Positions 43,701-50,628 of a stretch of DNA of 50,628 bases are shown here, in pieces. The notes below the pieces were generated by a model. The model did no database searches, had not been told where the DNA came from, and worked only from the letters and a program-made list of their open reading frames with translations. Made by a program: the position numbers and the translations under genes. Source of the stretch: CAZFBA01 sp964517135. GTDB lineage: Bacteria > Cyanobacteriota > Vampirovibrionia > JBFMGH01. Numbering within the stretch: position 1 is the stretch's first letter; every line of letters begins with the position of its first letter. The DNA lies in contig CAZFBA010000027.1 of the NCBI GenBank assembly GCA_964517135.1, forward strand, positions 1 to 50,628, given 5' to 3'.

Positions 43701-45698
43701 TTAAATTATGTTTTCACTATACTTTCTGATAACAGCATTGAATTTACAAACTTCAGCACAAACGCCACATTTAATGCATTTGTCTTCAAGAATATAGTGA
43801 GCTTCTTTTAATTTCCCGACTATAGCATCGTTAGGGCATTTTTTTGCACAGAGTGTGCAGCCTTTACAGGCTTCAGGGTTTATCTGGTATGTTATGAGTT
43901 CCTGACAGACACCTGCCGGGCATGTTCTTTCGTAAATATGTGAGTCATATTCTTCTTTAAACCATCTCATAGTGCTAAGAACAGGATTAGGGGCAGTTTG
44001 ACCGAGTCCGCATAAGCTTGATTCCTGAATAACGCTGGCGAGCTGTTCAAGTTGAACAATACCTGTAAATCTTTCCAGTGCATCGGTATTATTCTCTGAT
44101 TGGCGTCCCCGTGTAATGCTATTGAGTATTTCAAGCATTCTTTTTGTTCCTTCACGGCAGGGTATGCACTTTCCGCAGCTTTCTCTCTGTATAAAATCCA
44201 TAAAGAATCTTGCTACATCGACCATACAGTTATGTTCATCCATAACAACAAGGCCACCAGAGCCCATCATAGCTCCGATAGTTTTAAGTGATTCATAGTC
44301 AACTTTTATATCGAGATGGTTTTCAGGAACACATCCACCGGAAGGCCCTCCAATTTGGACAGCTTTATAAGCCTGGTCTTTCAAGATGCCTCCACCAATT
44401 GTAAAAACGATATCTCTGATACTTGTACCCATTTCAACTTCAACCAGGCCTGTTCTTTTAACCTTGCCTGAAAGGGCAAAAACTTTGGTGCCCTTGCTGT
44501 TTTCTGTTCCGATAGAAGAGAACCATTCAGCACCTTTGAGAACAATAGCCGGGATATTTGCCAGGGTTTCAACATTGTTAATGATTGTAGGTTTACCAAA
44601 CAGACCCTTAATAGCCGGGAAAGGTGGCCTGGGTCGTGGCATTCCACGTTTGCCTTCTATGCTATGAATGAGGGCAGTTTCTTCTCCACAGACAAATGCA
44701 CCTGCACCCTTTTTAATTATTATATCAAGACTATAATCACTGCCAAGAATATTTTTACCAAGAAACCCCCATTTTTTTGCATCTTTTATAGCCTTTTCAA
44801 GGTTTCTTATTGCGAGAGGGTATTCTGCTCTTATGTATACGTAAGCATTACTTGCTCCTATGGCAAAAGCTGAAACAATTAAACCCTCTATAAGGCGGTG
44901 AGGATCACCTTCAATAACGGCTCTATCCATAAATGCCCCCGGGTCACCTTCATCTGCATTACAGATAAAGAATTTTTGCTCTTCTTTTTGGTTGAGAGCA
45001 AATTTCCACTTTTTGCCTGCCGGAAAACCTCCGCCGCCACGCCCTCTGAGCCCACTTTTTTCTACTATATTGCAGACATCTTCCTGGGTATAATCTTTAA
45101 GCGTTTTCACAATGGCTGAATAGCCGCCCTTTGCAATGTATTCTTTAATATTCAAAGGGTCAATAATACCGCAATTTGAGAGTACCCATCGGGTTTGGCG
45201 TGAAAGAAACTCGTGTTCTTCTGCATAAGGAACATTATTCCAGCTCTTAAGACCATCTATTTTGTACTGATAAAGAACATTATCTTCTGGAACTTCTTGA
45301 TTGAATATTTTATCAAGAATTTTTCCAGCATTATCAGCAGTAACATTGCCAATTGATATTCTACTAAAGCCAGGAAGCTGGATGTCTACTATGGGTTCAC
45401 TGTAACAGAGGCCCACACATCCAACTTCCGTAATACAAGCATTTATATTAATGCTTTCAAGGTGTGCTTTAATTGAGTTTAGTGTCCTGGCAGCACCTGC
45501 ACCCAGGCCGCAGGTACCTGTTCCAATGAAAATAACCGGTTTCAGAACATCTTCTCTTCGAAGGAGCTTTAATTGATTATCTTTATTATCAAAAGATTTC
45601 AGCTCTTCTTTGTTTTCGTCATTGAAGAGTTCCAGATATTTAGAGATAAGTGATTCTGGCAAATAATCAAATATAGTTATATTCGGGTTATTCATCAT
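43701..45698 (-). CDS. hydB: NuoF-like hydrogenase subunit HydB, 665 aa
   Basis: The flavin subunit that exchanges electrons with NAD(H). An N-terminal thioredoxin-like 2Fe-2S region (TGTCGLGAG, then VGCVGLC) is followed by the NuoF core: GRGGGGFPAGKKW (NADH/FMN), NADEGDPGAFMDR, GAGAFVCGEETALIHSIEG. The N3-type cluster motif is SCGKCIPCREGT, and two C-terminal 4Fe-4S ferredoxin motifs (CKGCTLCAKKC and CIKCGVCAEVC) complete it. This layout is typical of HydB in electron-bifurcating hydrogenases, which couple NADH and ferredoxin oxidation to H2; bifurcation is inference. It overlaps hydC by 11 bases, showing tight coupling. Confidence 0.95.
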   Translation of the reverse strand: MMNNPNITIFDYLPESLISKYLELFNDENKEELKSFDNKDNQLKLLRREDVLKPVIFIGTGTCGLGAGAARTLNSIKAHLESININACITEVGCVGLCYSEPIVDIQLPGFSRISIGNVTADNAGKILDKIFNQEVPEDNVLYQYKIDGLKSWNNVPYAEEHEFLSRQTRWVLSNCGIIDPLNIKEYIAKGGYSAIVKTLKDYTQEDVCNIVEKSGLRGRGGGGFPAGKKWKFALNQKEEQKFFICNADEGDPGAFMDRAVIEGDPHRLIEGLIVSAFAIGASNAYVYIRAEYPLAIRNLEKAIKDAKKWGFLGKNILGSDYSLDIIIKKGAGAFVCGEETALIHSIEGKRGMPRPRPPFPAIKGLFGKPTIINNVETLANIPAIVLKGAEWFSSIGTENSKGTKVFALSGKVKRTGLVEVEMGTSIRDIVFTIGGGILKDQAYKAVQIGGPSGGCVPENHLDIKVDYESLKTIGAMMGSGGLVVMDEHNCMVDVARFFMDFIQRESCGKCIPCREGTKRMLEILNSITRGRQSENNTDALERFTGIVQLEQLASVIQESSLCGLGQTAPNPVLSTMRWFKEEYDSHIYERTCPAGVCQELITYQINPEACKGCTLCAKKCPNDAIVGKLKEAHYILEDKCIKCGVCAEVCKFNAVIRKYSENII

Positions 45699-46182
45699 CT
45701 TTAGATTCTTTCTTATTAATATACTGATCTAATATTTTAACGACTTTTTCAGGTGTAAGGCTTGCATAAAACTCACCATTGATGCTAATGACAGGTGCAA
45801 GGCCGCAGGCCCCGATGCAGGCAACTACTTCAAGTGTGAAAAGGCCATCACGGGTTGTTTCACCGGCTTCAATCTTAAGATGTTTTTTAATTGCATCAAG
45901 CACACGGGATGATCCCTGCACGTGGCAAGCGGTTCCACGGCAGACCTGAATTTCATATTTACCCCTTGGTTGAAATTTAAACTGATTATAGAAACTCGCT
46001 ACTCCGAAAACCTTGCTTACAGGGAGTTTTAAACAATTGCTTATTTCTATCATAGCTTCCTGAGAGAGGTATCCCTGAGCATTCTGTACGTCCTGCAATA
46101 CAGGGATAAGTTTATCTCTGCTAGGGTTGTCATAATTTTTTAATATCTCTGCTATAGAAGCATTTTTAATTGGGGCATTCAT
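45688..46182 (-). CDS. hydC: NuoE-like hydrogenase subunit HydC, 164 aa
   Basis: A 2Fe-2S thioredoxin-like subunit. Ligands C81 and C86 (VCRGTACHVQG) and C122 and C126 (CIGACGLAP) follow the NuoE pattern, and the N-terminal helix bundle (LIPVLQDVQNAQGYL) is present. It feeds electrons within the HydABC complex. First gene of the operon, with a GGAG SD before the ATG and a promoter overlapped by a Rex-like palindrome about 90 bases upstream. Confidence 0.94.
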   Translation of the reverse strand: MNAPIKNASIAEILKNYDNPSRDKLIPVLQDVQNAQGYLSQEAMIEISNCLKLPVSKVFGVASFYNQFKFQPRGKYEIQVCRGTACHVQGSSRVLDAIKKHLKIEAGETTRDGLFTLEVVACIGACGLAPVISINGEFYASLTPEKVVKILDQYINKKESKDDE

Positions 46183-46269
46183 TTATTATTCTCCATCTCC
46201 TGACATTAAACTATCAAGATAGTAGCTATAGGTTGTAATTCATATAATTATAAATTAGCCGGGATTTTT

Positions 46270-46287
46270 ATGTGAATAATTTCACGA
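46270..46287. promoter_or_regulatory. Rex-like operator upstream of hydC
   Basis: ATGTGAATAATTTCACGA holds TGTGAA-TAAT-TTCACG, close to the Rex consensus TTGTGAA-N4-TTCACAA. It sits immediately downstream of the predicted minus-strand -10, where a bound repressor would block transcription. Rex releases DNA at high NADH, fitting control of an NADH-consuming hydrogenase. Confidence 0.65.
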
Positions 46288-46294
46288 TTGGTTT

Positions 46295-46324
46295 ATAATA
46301 TATATTTTCATTTCATTTTGTCCA
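46295..46324 (-). promoter_or_regulatory. Predicted promoter of the hyd operon
   Basis: On the minus strand TGGACA (46324-46319) and TATTAT (46300-46295) are spaced 18 bases. The start point would fall near 46288, at the edge of the Rex-like site, leaving a leader of about 105 bases before hydC. Confidence 0.5.
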
Positions 46325-46457
46325 GATTACAATGTATCTTGTAGGTACATTTTTAAAAGTTTTTCATTGCAGTTTTTGCCAGGCACTGCCGTGATTGAAA
46401 TACAGGCAGTCAATTATTATTAAAATCTAAGTTTAATTGCACATGGATTTATAACTT

Positions 46458-47606
46458 ATGCCACAAGATAGTAAATACAAAATAAATGAGTTGTTAGAGT
46501 TGCTAAAATCTCGTGAGAGATTTGCTTATATTGGGCAAATAATGCCTGAAATACTTCATAATATAAGTAATCATATCTCAGTGTTACACTTAAACCTTGA
46601 AGATATTGAAGATCAACTTTATGAAAAAGGAATTCACGATAAATACATTGCAAAGAAATTAAAAAAACAAAAATCTGCAATCTTAAAAATTACTGATATT
46701 GTTAAAGAATTACAGACCTATGTCCGCAGAAACCAAGAACAAACAGATATTATTAGCCTTAATAAACTGCTGGATAACTGTATTAACATATATAAACCTA
46801 TCTTCCAGAAAGAAAACATTGAGCTTTCAGTAACTAATAAGGAACAAATTGCGATACTTAAAGGAGAAAATGGAAAGCTGCAACATGTTTTTATGAATAT
46901 ACTCTCTTCTTCACGTAATTTTTTTACTCCTGAAGAGGGTGGCACTATTAAAATACATTCAGAAATAAAGGATAATAAGACAATGATAGACTTTGCCCTG
47001 TATAGAAGCGATACTGAACCCCAAAAAGAAGCCGATACACCTGATCATTGCGTTGAAATATCTCAAGATAAAGATAAATTTGTTACTGCTGAGTTTGTAA
47101 AAGACCTTGGAGGAAAACTTGTTGTTCTTAACGAAACGCAAACCTCAAAAAATTTTAAATTAACACTGCCTATAATCTCTGAAATGGTTGCTGACAAAAC
47201 TGTTAAACCTGATACTGTAGCTGTAGAGAAGATGTCAGGCAGAATACTGGTTGTTGATGATGAAGTAGATATGCTTAATATAATGAAGAGATACCTTACA
47301 AAGCTGGGCTTTGAAGTTGATATAGCAGTAGACGGCTTTGAAGGCTTGGAATACCTTAAAAATAAAAGTTATCGCTTTTTGATGTCAGATATCAAAATGC
47401 CCCGTATGAGTGGAGAGACTATGATTCAAAAGGCAAGAGAGTTAAATCTGCTGGATAATACGAAAATATTAGTTATTACTGGGTGTTTTATTAACCAGTT
47501 TGCTGATGAATCAGGCAGGCCGCTTCGAGATGGTGTTGACGGATATGTTTATAAGCCATTTTCTAAAGATGCAATTCTTGATATACTTAAAAAATTTGAT
47601 GATTAA
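46458..47606 (+). CDS. Kinase-like/receiver hybrid, 382 aa, degenerate ATPase
   Basis: Residues 15-95 resemble a histidine phosphotransfer domain of a kinase (H34 in EILHNISNHIS). The next part aligns with an HATPase domain (NGKLQHVFMNILSSSRNFF) but lacks the usual Asn-box asparagine spacing and clear G1/G2 glycine loops, so ATP binding is doubtful. The C-terminus is a full receiver (VVDDEVDM, D311 in MSDIKMP, ITGCF, the Lys in YKPF). It is divergent from hydC. It may accept or store phosphate in the hydrogenase phosphorelay; that is inference. SD weak before the ATG. Its 3' end overlaps the convergent regulator by 4 bases. Confidence 0.75.
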   Translation: MPQDSKYKINELLELLKSRERFAYIGQIMPEILHNISNHISVLHLNLEDIEDQLYEKGIHDKYIAKKLKKQKSAILKITDIVKELQTYVRRNQEQTDIISLNKLLDNCINIYKPIFQKENIELSVTNKEQIAILKGENGKLQHVFMNILSSSRNFFTPEEGGTIKIHSEIKDNKTMIDFALYRSDTEPQKEADTPDHCVEISQDKDKFVTAEFVKDLGGKLVVLNETQTSKNFKLTLPIISEMVADKTVKPDTVAVEKMSGRILVVDDEVDMLNIMKRYLTKLGFEVDIAVDGFEGLEYLKNKSYRFLMSDIKMPRMSGETMIQKARELNLLDNTKILVITGCFINQFADESGRPLRDGVDGYVYKPFSKDAILDILKKFDD

Positions 47607-48250
47607 AGGGTTAGCTGGTTATTGAGGCTTTGTATAAGCTTTTGCAGCTCTTCTCGAGATGAAACATTCAGTTTCTCAAAAATATTATGAAGATGCCTTT
47701 TGACTGTTCCGGGCGAGATGTAAAGATTTCTAGCAATTACAGAGTTTTTCTGTAGCTGAATAGCCAGGCTAATAATTTCTATTTCACGCTCTGAAATACT
47801 GTATTCAGATCTTAAATAATTTAAAGTGCTTTCATTAAGCTGAAACTGACTTTCTAGCTGAAGATGTTCAGATTCTTTGAGGATGTATTTGTAACATTTT
47901 TTGAGTATATCGATAATTTCTTTTTTTGAAACAGGCTTTTCGAGGAAATAAAAGACTCCGGTATTAAGGGATTCTACTGCCAGTTCTTTATCTGCGTAGG
48001 CAGTGATCATTATAATAGGTATATTATCTTCTCTTGAGTTTATTTCTTTAACAAGATGTATGCCCTGCCCATCTGGTAGCCTGTTATCTACCAGGATGCA
48101 GTCAATTTTTTGTTGCTGCAAGATTTTTCGGGCTTCTTTGCAGTTTTGAGCAGTCAAAACAGAAGGAAAAATCTTATAAGCATATTCCTCATAAGTTTCC
48201 AGCAGGTCCATTTCGTCTTCTATTATTAAAATATGGGGTCCTGGCATCAT
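47603..48250 (-). CDS. NarL/LuxR-type response regulator, 215 aa
   Basis: A receiver (IIEDEMD, phosphoacceptor D55 in LVDNRLPDG, ITAYAD, the Lys of EKPV) followed by a LuxR-type helix-turn-helix at about 148-212 (SISEREIEIISLAIQL, then GTVKRHLHNIFEKLNV). It is the only DNA-binding regulator in the locus, so it is a candidate final output of the phosphorelay around the hydrogenase. Start MMPG; both ATGs are possible, neither with a strong SD. Convergent overlap with the hybrid gene. Confidence 0.9.
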   Translation of the reverse strand: MMPGPHILIIEDEMDLLETYEEYAYKIFPSVLTAQNCKEARKILQQQKIDCILVDNRLPDGQGIHLVKEINSREDNIPIIMITAYADKELAVESLNTGVFYFLEKPVSKKEIIDILKKCYKYILKESEHLQLESQFQLNESTLNYLRSEYSISEREIEIISLAIQLQKNSVIARNLYISPGTVKRHLHNIFEKLNVSSREELQKLIQSLNNQLTL

Positions 48251-48365
48251 AAATAACTGGTTAGCTACACACCTTAAAGTTTTAGCTAATATTTCTTAAA
48301 AGAAACTCAGCCAGTATTATTTTACCCCATAAAAACTAGCTGACAAATATCAAAGTCTATATTTT

Positions 48366-50267
48366 TTATAGCAGTTCATTTTGCCTGTTTAAAACACCTT
48401 CATCCCAGCGGTCATAAGAATGAACCGTTGAATAAGAAATATGTTTTATTTCAGGCTGCTGTTTTATTTCAGGGTAGTGTTTTATTACAGGCTGCTGTTT
48501 TCTTTTGTTTTTTTCTTTTCTGCGTTTTTGCTCACGTTCCCACTCTTTTGCTATTTCGTCATAGCTATCCTGAAGGGGTTTATACCTGAATTCTGCATAT
48601 TTTTTCAAGATTGTAAGAAGGTCTTTTTCTACTTCTGGTTGTATAGTCTTTGTTAATGCACTTTCAAGAATACCTTCTTTATTGAATTTTAGAGTAATGC
48701 CTTCCTGAACATCTATTTTATTAGAGGCAAGATTATAATATACATCTTTTTCTCCCGGTACAGCAAGGACTTTGTTGCGTGTGTATTTTACAAACTGTTC
48801 TCCACTAGAGGTTTTAAGCACCTGGGAAACCTTATAATCATTGCCTTCAGGCATATTAATGGCCTTATGGTATTCATTAAGTGCTTTTTGCCAGGCTTTG
48901 CTGGCCTCTTCTTCTTTATCAAGTTTGATTGATGGCAGTGATTTAATTTGAGATTGATAGTTCTTGATGTCTTTATTTGTTAAAATATTTCTTGCTTTAA
49001 AGCTTTCTATAAAAGCATTCTGGTTACGGCTATTATGTTCGAGCCTGTCTACCTGTAGCATAGCAATAGCAAGGTCTTTGAAGTTAACTTCTCCTGAAGG
49101 CAGGTAGAGAAAAGCCCTGTTAAAAGTCTTTCCTGCATCTTCTCTAGCTTTGATAACAGCTGCTTTTTGATCGTTATTGTTTTGTTTACATAAACTTTCA
49201 TATATTTTTACAAAGCTATCATAAAGAGTGCCGGTAAACAGTTGAGAAAATATGTGCGGTTCAATGCCCAGCTGGTCTTTTTTCACCGGTATAAAGTCTA
49301 TTTTATCAAGGTCAGATGGCATTTTAAAATCGTTTATAGCTGATCTCAGGCATGGTTGGCCATTGATAAGTACTTTCTGGCCGAACTGTTCATCAAAACG
49401 ACTGACAACATTATCTTTACGCAGGTCTCCTTTAGTTTCCTGGAGCATGATATCAATGACTTTATCGCTCTGCATTGCGTGTAGCATAGCATTAAAGTCT
49501 GCAAAAGCTTCGTGTATACCTACAGTGACAAAGCATTTGGAATCTGCAAAATATTTCTCAAGGCCATCAAGTTTGGCGTGACCGGTTTCATGGGCAATTG
49601 TATCAGAAGATCGGGCACTATAGATAACCCCTTTTTCTCTTTTATTTTCAGCTATGAGCAGGGCTATTTCTTTACCATTCCTGTTATAAAAAGCGTTATC
49701 CCACGTTTCGACATATTCTCCGTTGCCTGAGTTAAAGAAGCGTGCATGTGCATTAAGGTTTACTGGCCCCTCAAAAGCCCATGGAGCATTAAAACCCCAG
49801 AAATTATTTATCATATCTGCTGTTTCGGTAGCATGAACCAGTGCATTAACCTGATCGAATTCCATTGAGTCAGTTGGAAATATTAGATCATCTTTAATAC
49901 CTGGTATTACAACTTCTTTTTTAGTATCTGTAACTATGAAGTCGTCTGTCCTTAATGATACACCCGGATGGACACCCTTAATATAGCGGGTAGAGGTGCC
50001 TTTTATTGTATCAAAATCCTGATCATTAACCAGAACGGCTCTTTTAATTTGTTTTGGGTCAATGGTATCAGGGGTAACAGGTTTACTTGATGTAAATTTA
50101 ATTTGTCCTGCAAAAGCAGTTGCCGGTATATCTAAAAGACTCATACTTTGAGAAGACTTTACAGATTTAACTGACCTGTCATGCTGCTTTAATGATTGAC
50201 TGGCAGGTTTAATACCGGTGTTATTTCTAAGATAAAGTTGTGTTTGAATATTTTGAATGGCCCCCAT
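48366..50267 (-). CDS. Gluzincin-type (thermolysin-like) zinc metalloprotease, 633 aa
   Basis: Zinc-site motif HETGH (H226, E227, H230) is followed 23 residues later by E253 in HEAFAD; E253 and D257 keep the ExxxD spacing of thermolysin E166/D170, so the third ligand and its partner are in place. It is probably an M4/M36-related peptidase. The N-terminus has no clear signal peptide; instead it contains FAGQIKFTSSKP, similar to the N-terminal motif of the DHH protein. The C-terminal part is helical, ending in a basic Lys/Arg segment and short KQ-P-x-IKH repeats. AGGGGG precedes the ATG. It is alone, with no visible terminator. Confidence 0.82.
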   Translation of the reverse strand: MGAIQNIQTQLYLRNNTGIKPASQSLKQHDRSVKSVKSSQSMSLLDIPATAFAGQIKFTSSKPVTPDTIDPKQIKRAVLVNDQDFDTIKGTSTRYIKGVHPGVSLRTDDFIVTDTKKEVVIPGIKDDLIFPTDSMEFDQVNALVHATETADMINNFWGFNAPWAFEGPVNLNAHARFFNSGNGEYVETWDNAFYNRNGKEIALLIAENKREKGVIYSARSSDTIAHETGHAKLDGLEKYFADSKCFVTVGIHEAFADFNAMLHAMQSDKVIDIMLQETKGDLRKDNVVSRFDEQFGQKVLINGQPCLRSAINDFKMPSDLDKIDFIPVKKDQLGIEPHIFSQLFTGTLYDSFVKIYESLCKQNNNDQKAAVIKAREDAGKTFNRAFLYLPSGEVNFKDLAIAMLQVDRLEHNSRNQNAFIESFKARNILTNKDIKNYQSQIKSLPSIKLDKEEEASKAWQKALNEYHKAINMPEGNDYKVSQVLKTSSGEQFVKYTRNKVLAVPGEKDVYYNLASNKIDVQEGITLKFNKEGILESALTKTIQPEVEKDLLTILKKYAEFRYKPLQDSYDEIAKEWEREQKRRKEKNKRKQQPVIKHYPEIKQQPEIKHISYSTVHSYDRWDEGVLNRQNELL

Positions 50268-50628
50268 GGCTATACCCCCTGATGATTGCTTAATAATACC
50301 TGTATAATTATTTACCGGGTATTACTCTCTCTTCTTCCCTATTTATAAACTTTTTCTGAGTCTATATTTAAAACCTGTACAGATTTTATATATGTAATAA
50401 TAAGACAAACATAATAAAAATTACACAATGTATTTATAAACAATTTACAAAGTATTACGTTTGCTGAATGCCGTGTTTAAGCTGGTTTTTTGACTTCATT
50501 GGTGGCTTTTATCCTGTAATGACTTTATAAAAAACGATATAGTTGTTACATATTCTTTATAAGACTAATCCACAACTATAACAATAGATTTTTTGTTTTC
50601 GATTTTCAAAAATTTTAAAAGTGAAGAT
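50268..50628. other. Terminal intergenic region
   Basis: AT-rich and without a gene. Its last 75 bases are repeat A in reverse, ending exactly at the window end. Confidence 0.6.
50554..50628 (-). repeat. Repeat A, right copy (inverted)
   Basis: Reverse complement matches 67-141 with about seven mismatches. The similarity continues up to the final base, so the repeat probably extends beyond the window. Confidence 0.8.

Noticed and set aside
1..50628. CRISPR array
   Set aside because: The repeats seen are dispersed single copies in both orientations; no regularly spaced direct repeats or cas genes are present.

Overview
The window is AT-rich, gene-dense bacterial DNA. Lnt, several signal peptides and periplasmic enzymes indicate a diderm cell. 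A trimeric [FeFe] hydrogenase and an ADP-forming acyl-CoA synthetase indicate an anaerobic, H2- and acetate-producing fermenter. The best lineage guess is a non-photosynthetic relative of Cyanobacteria (Vampirovibrionia/Melainabacteria). This rests on the one-piece tmRNA with a tag beginning ADNVIKLDR and ending in VAA, and on soluble proteins whose N-termini carry short FxG-type motifs (VSFTG, VTFLG, FAGQ). I hold the lineage with moderate-to-low confidence; the metabolic picture is firmer.

Layout. 1-1.5 kb: repeats, tRNA-Leu(CAA), tmRNA and a small Sm-like protein. 2.2-7.0 kb: a large DHH/DHHA1 phosphoesterase and a membrane-free FtsH-like protease with a degenerate ATPase. 7.0-11.8 kb (minus): an acidic membrane protein, then a thioredoxin-fold protein without CXXC, DUF192, Lnt and an acyl-CoA dehydrogenase. 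12.3-14.2 kb (minus): three paralogous ~110-aa helical proteins with nearly invariant ends plus one unrelated small protein. 14.8-26.3 kb: mixed genes, including lipid kinase, HAD phosphatase, a Gly/Arg-rich zinc-ribbon protein, a degenerate ADP-ribosylglycohydrolase, TPR proteins, phosphodiester glycosidase, tandem STAS and TadE/TadG-like proteins. 26.5-29.3 kb: a 908-aa protein with 64-aa repeats. 30.3-34.6 kb: ADP-forming CoA ligase and adenosylhomocysteinase with an unusual leader. 34.8-37.4 kb: an unknown hydrophobic protein, two near-identical ribbon-helix-helix proteins and a small orphan.

37.9-48.3 kb is the hydrogenase locus. HydC, HydB and HydA are followed on the same strand by a sensory [FeFe]-hydrogenase/histidine-kinase fusion, two stand-alone receivers and a receiver-kinase. 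A divergent kinase-receiver and a LuxR-type response regulator flank it. A Rex-like palindrome overlaps the predicted hydC promoter. The simplest reading is that the NADH/NAD+ ratio (Rex) and H2 or redox state (the fusion) both control bifurcating-type hydrogenase output. A gluzincin-like metalloprotease closes the window.

A ~90-bp imperfect-TIR (MITE-like) repeat occurs at least seven times. A different ~75-bp repeat sits inverted near both ends of the window, one copy reaching the last base, which suggests the window is a contig broken at repeats.
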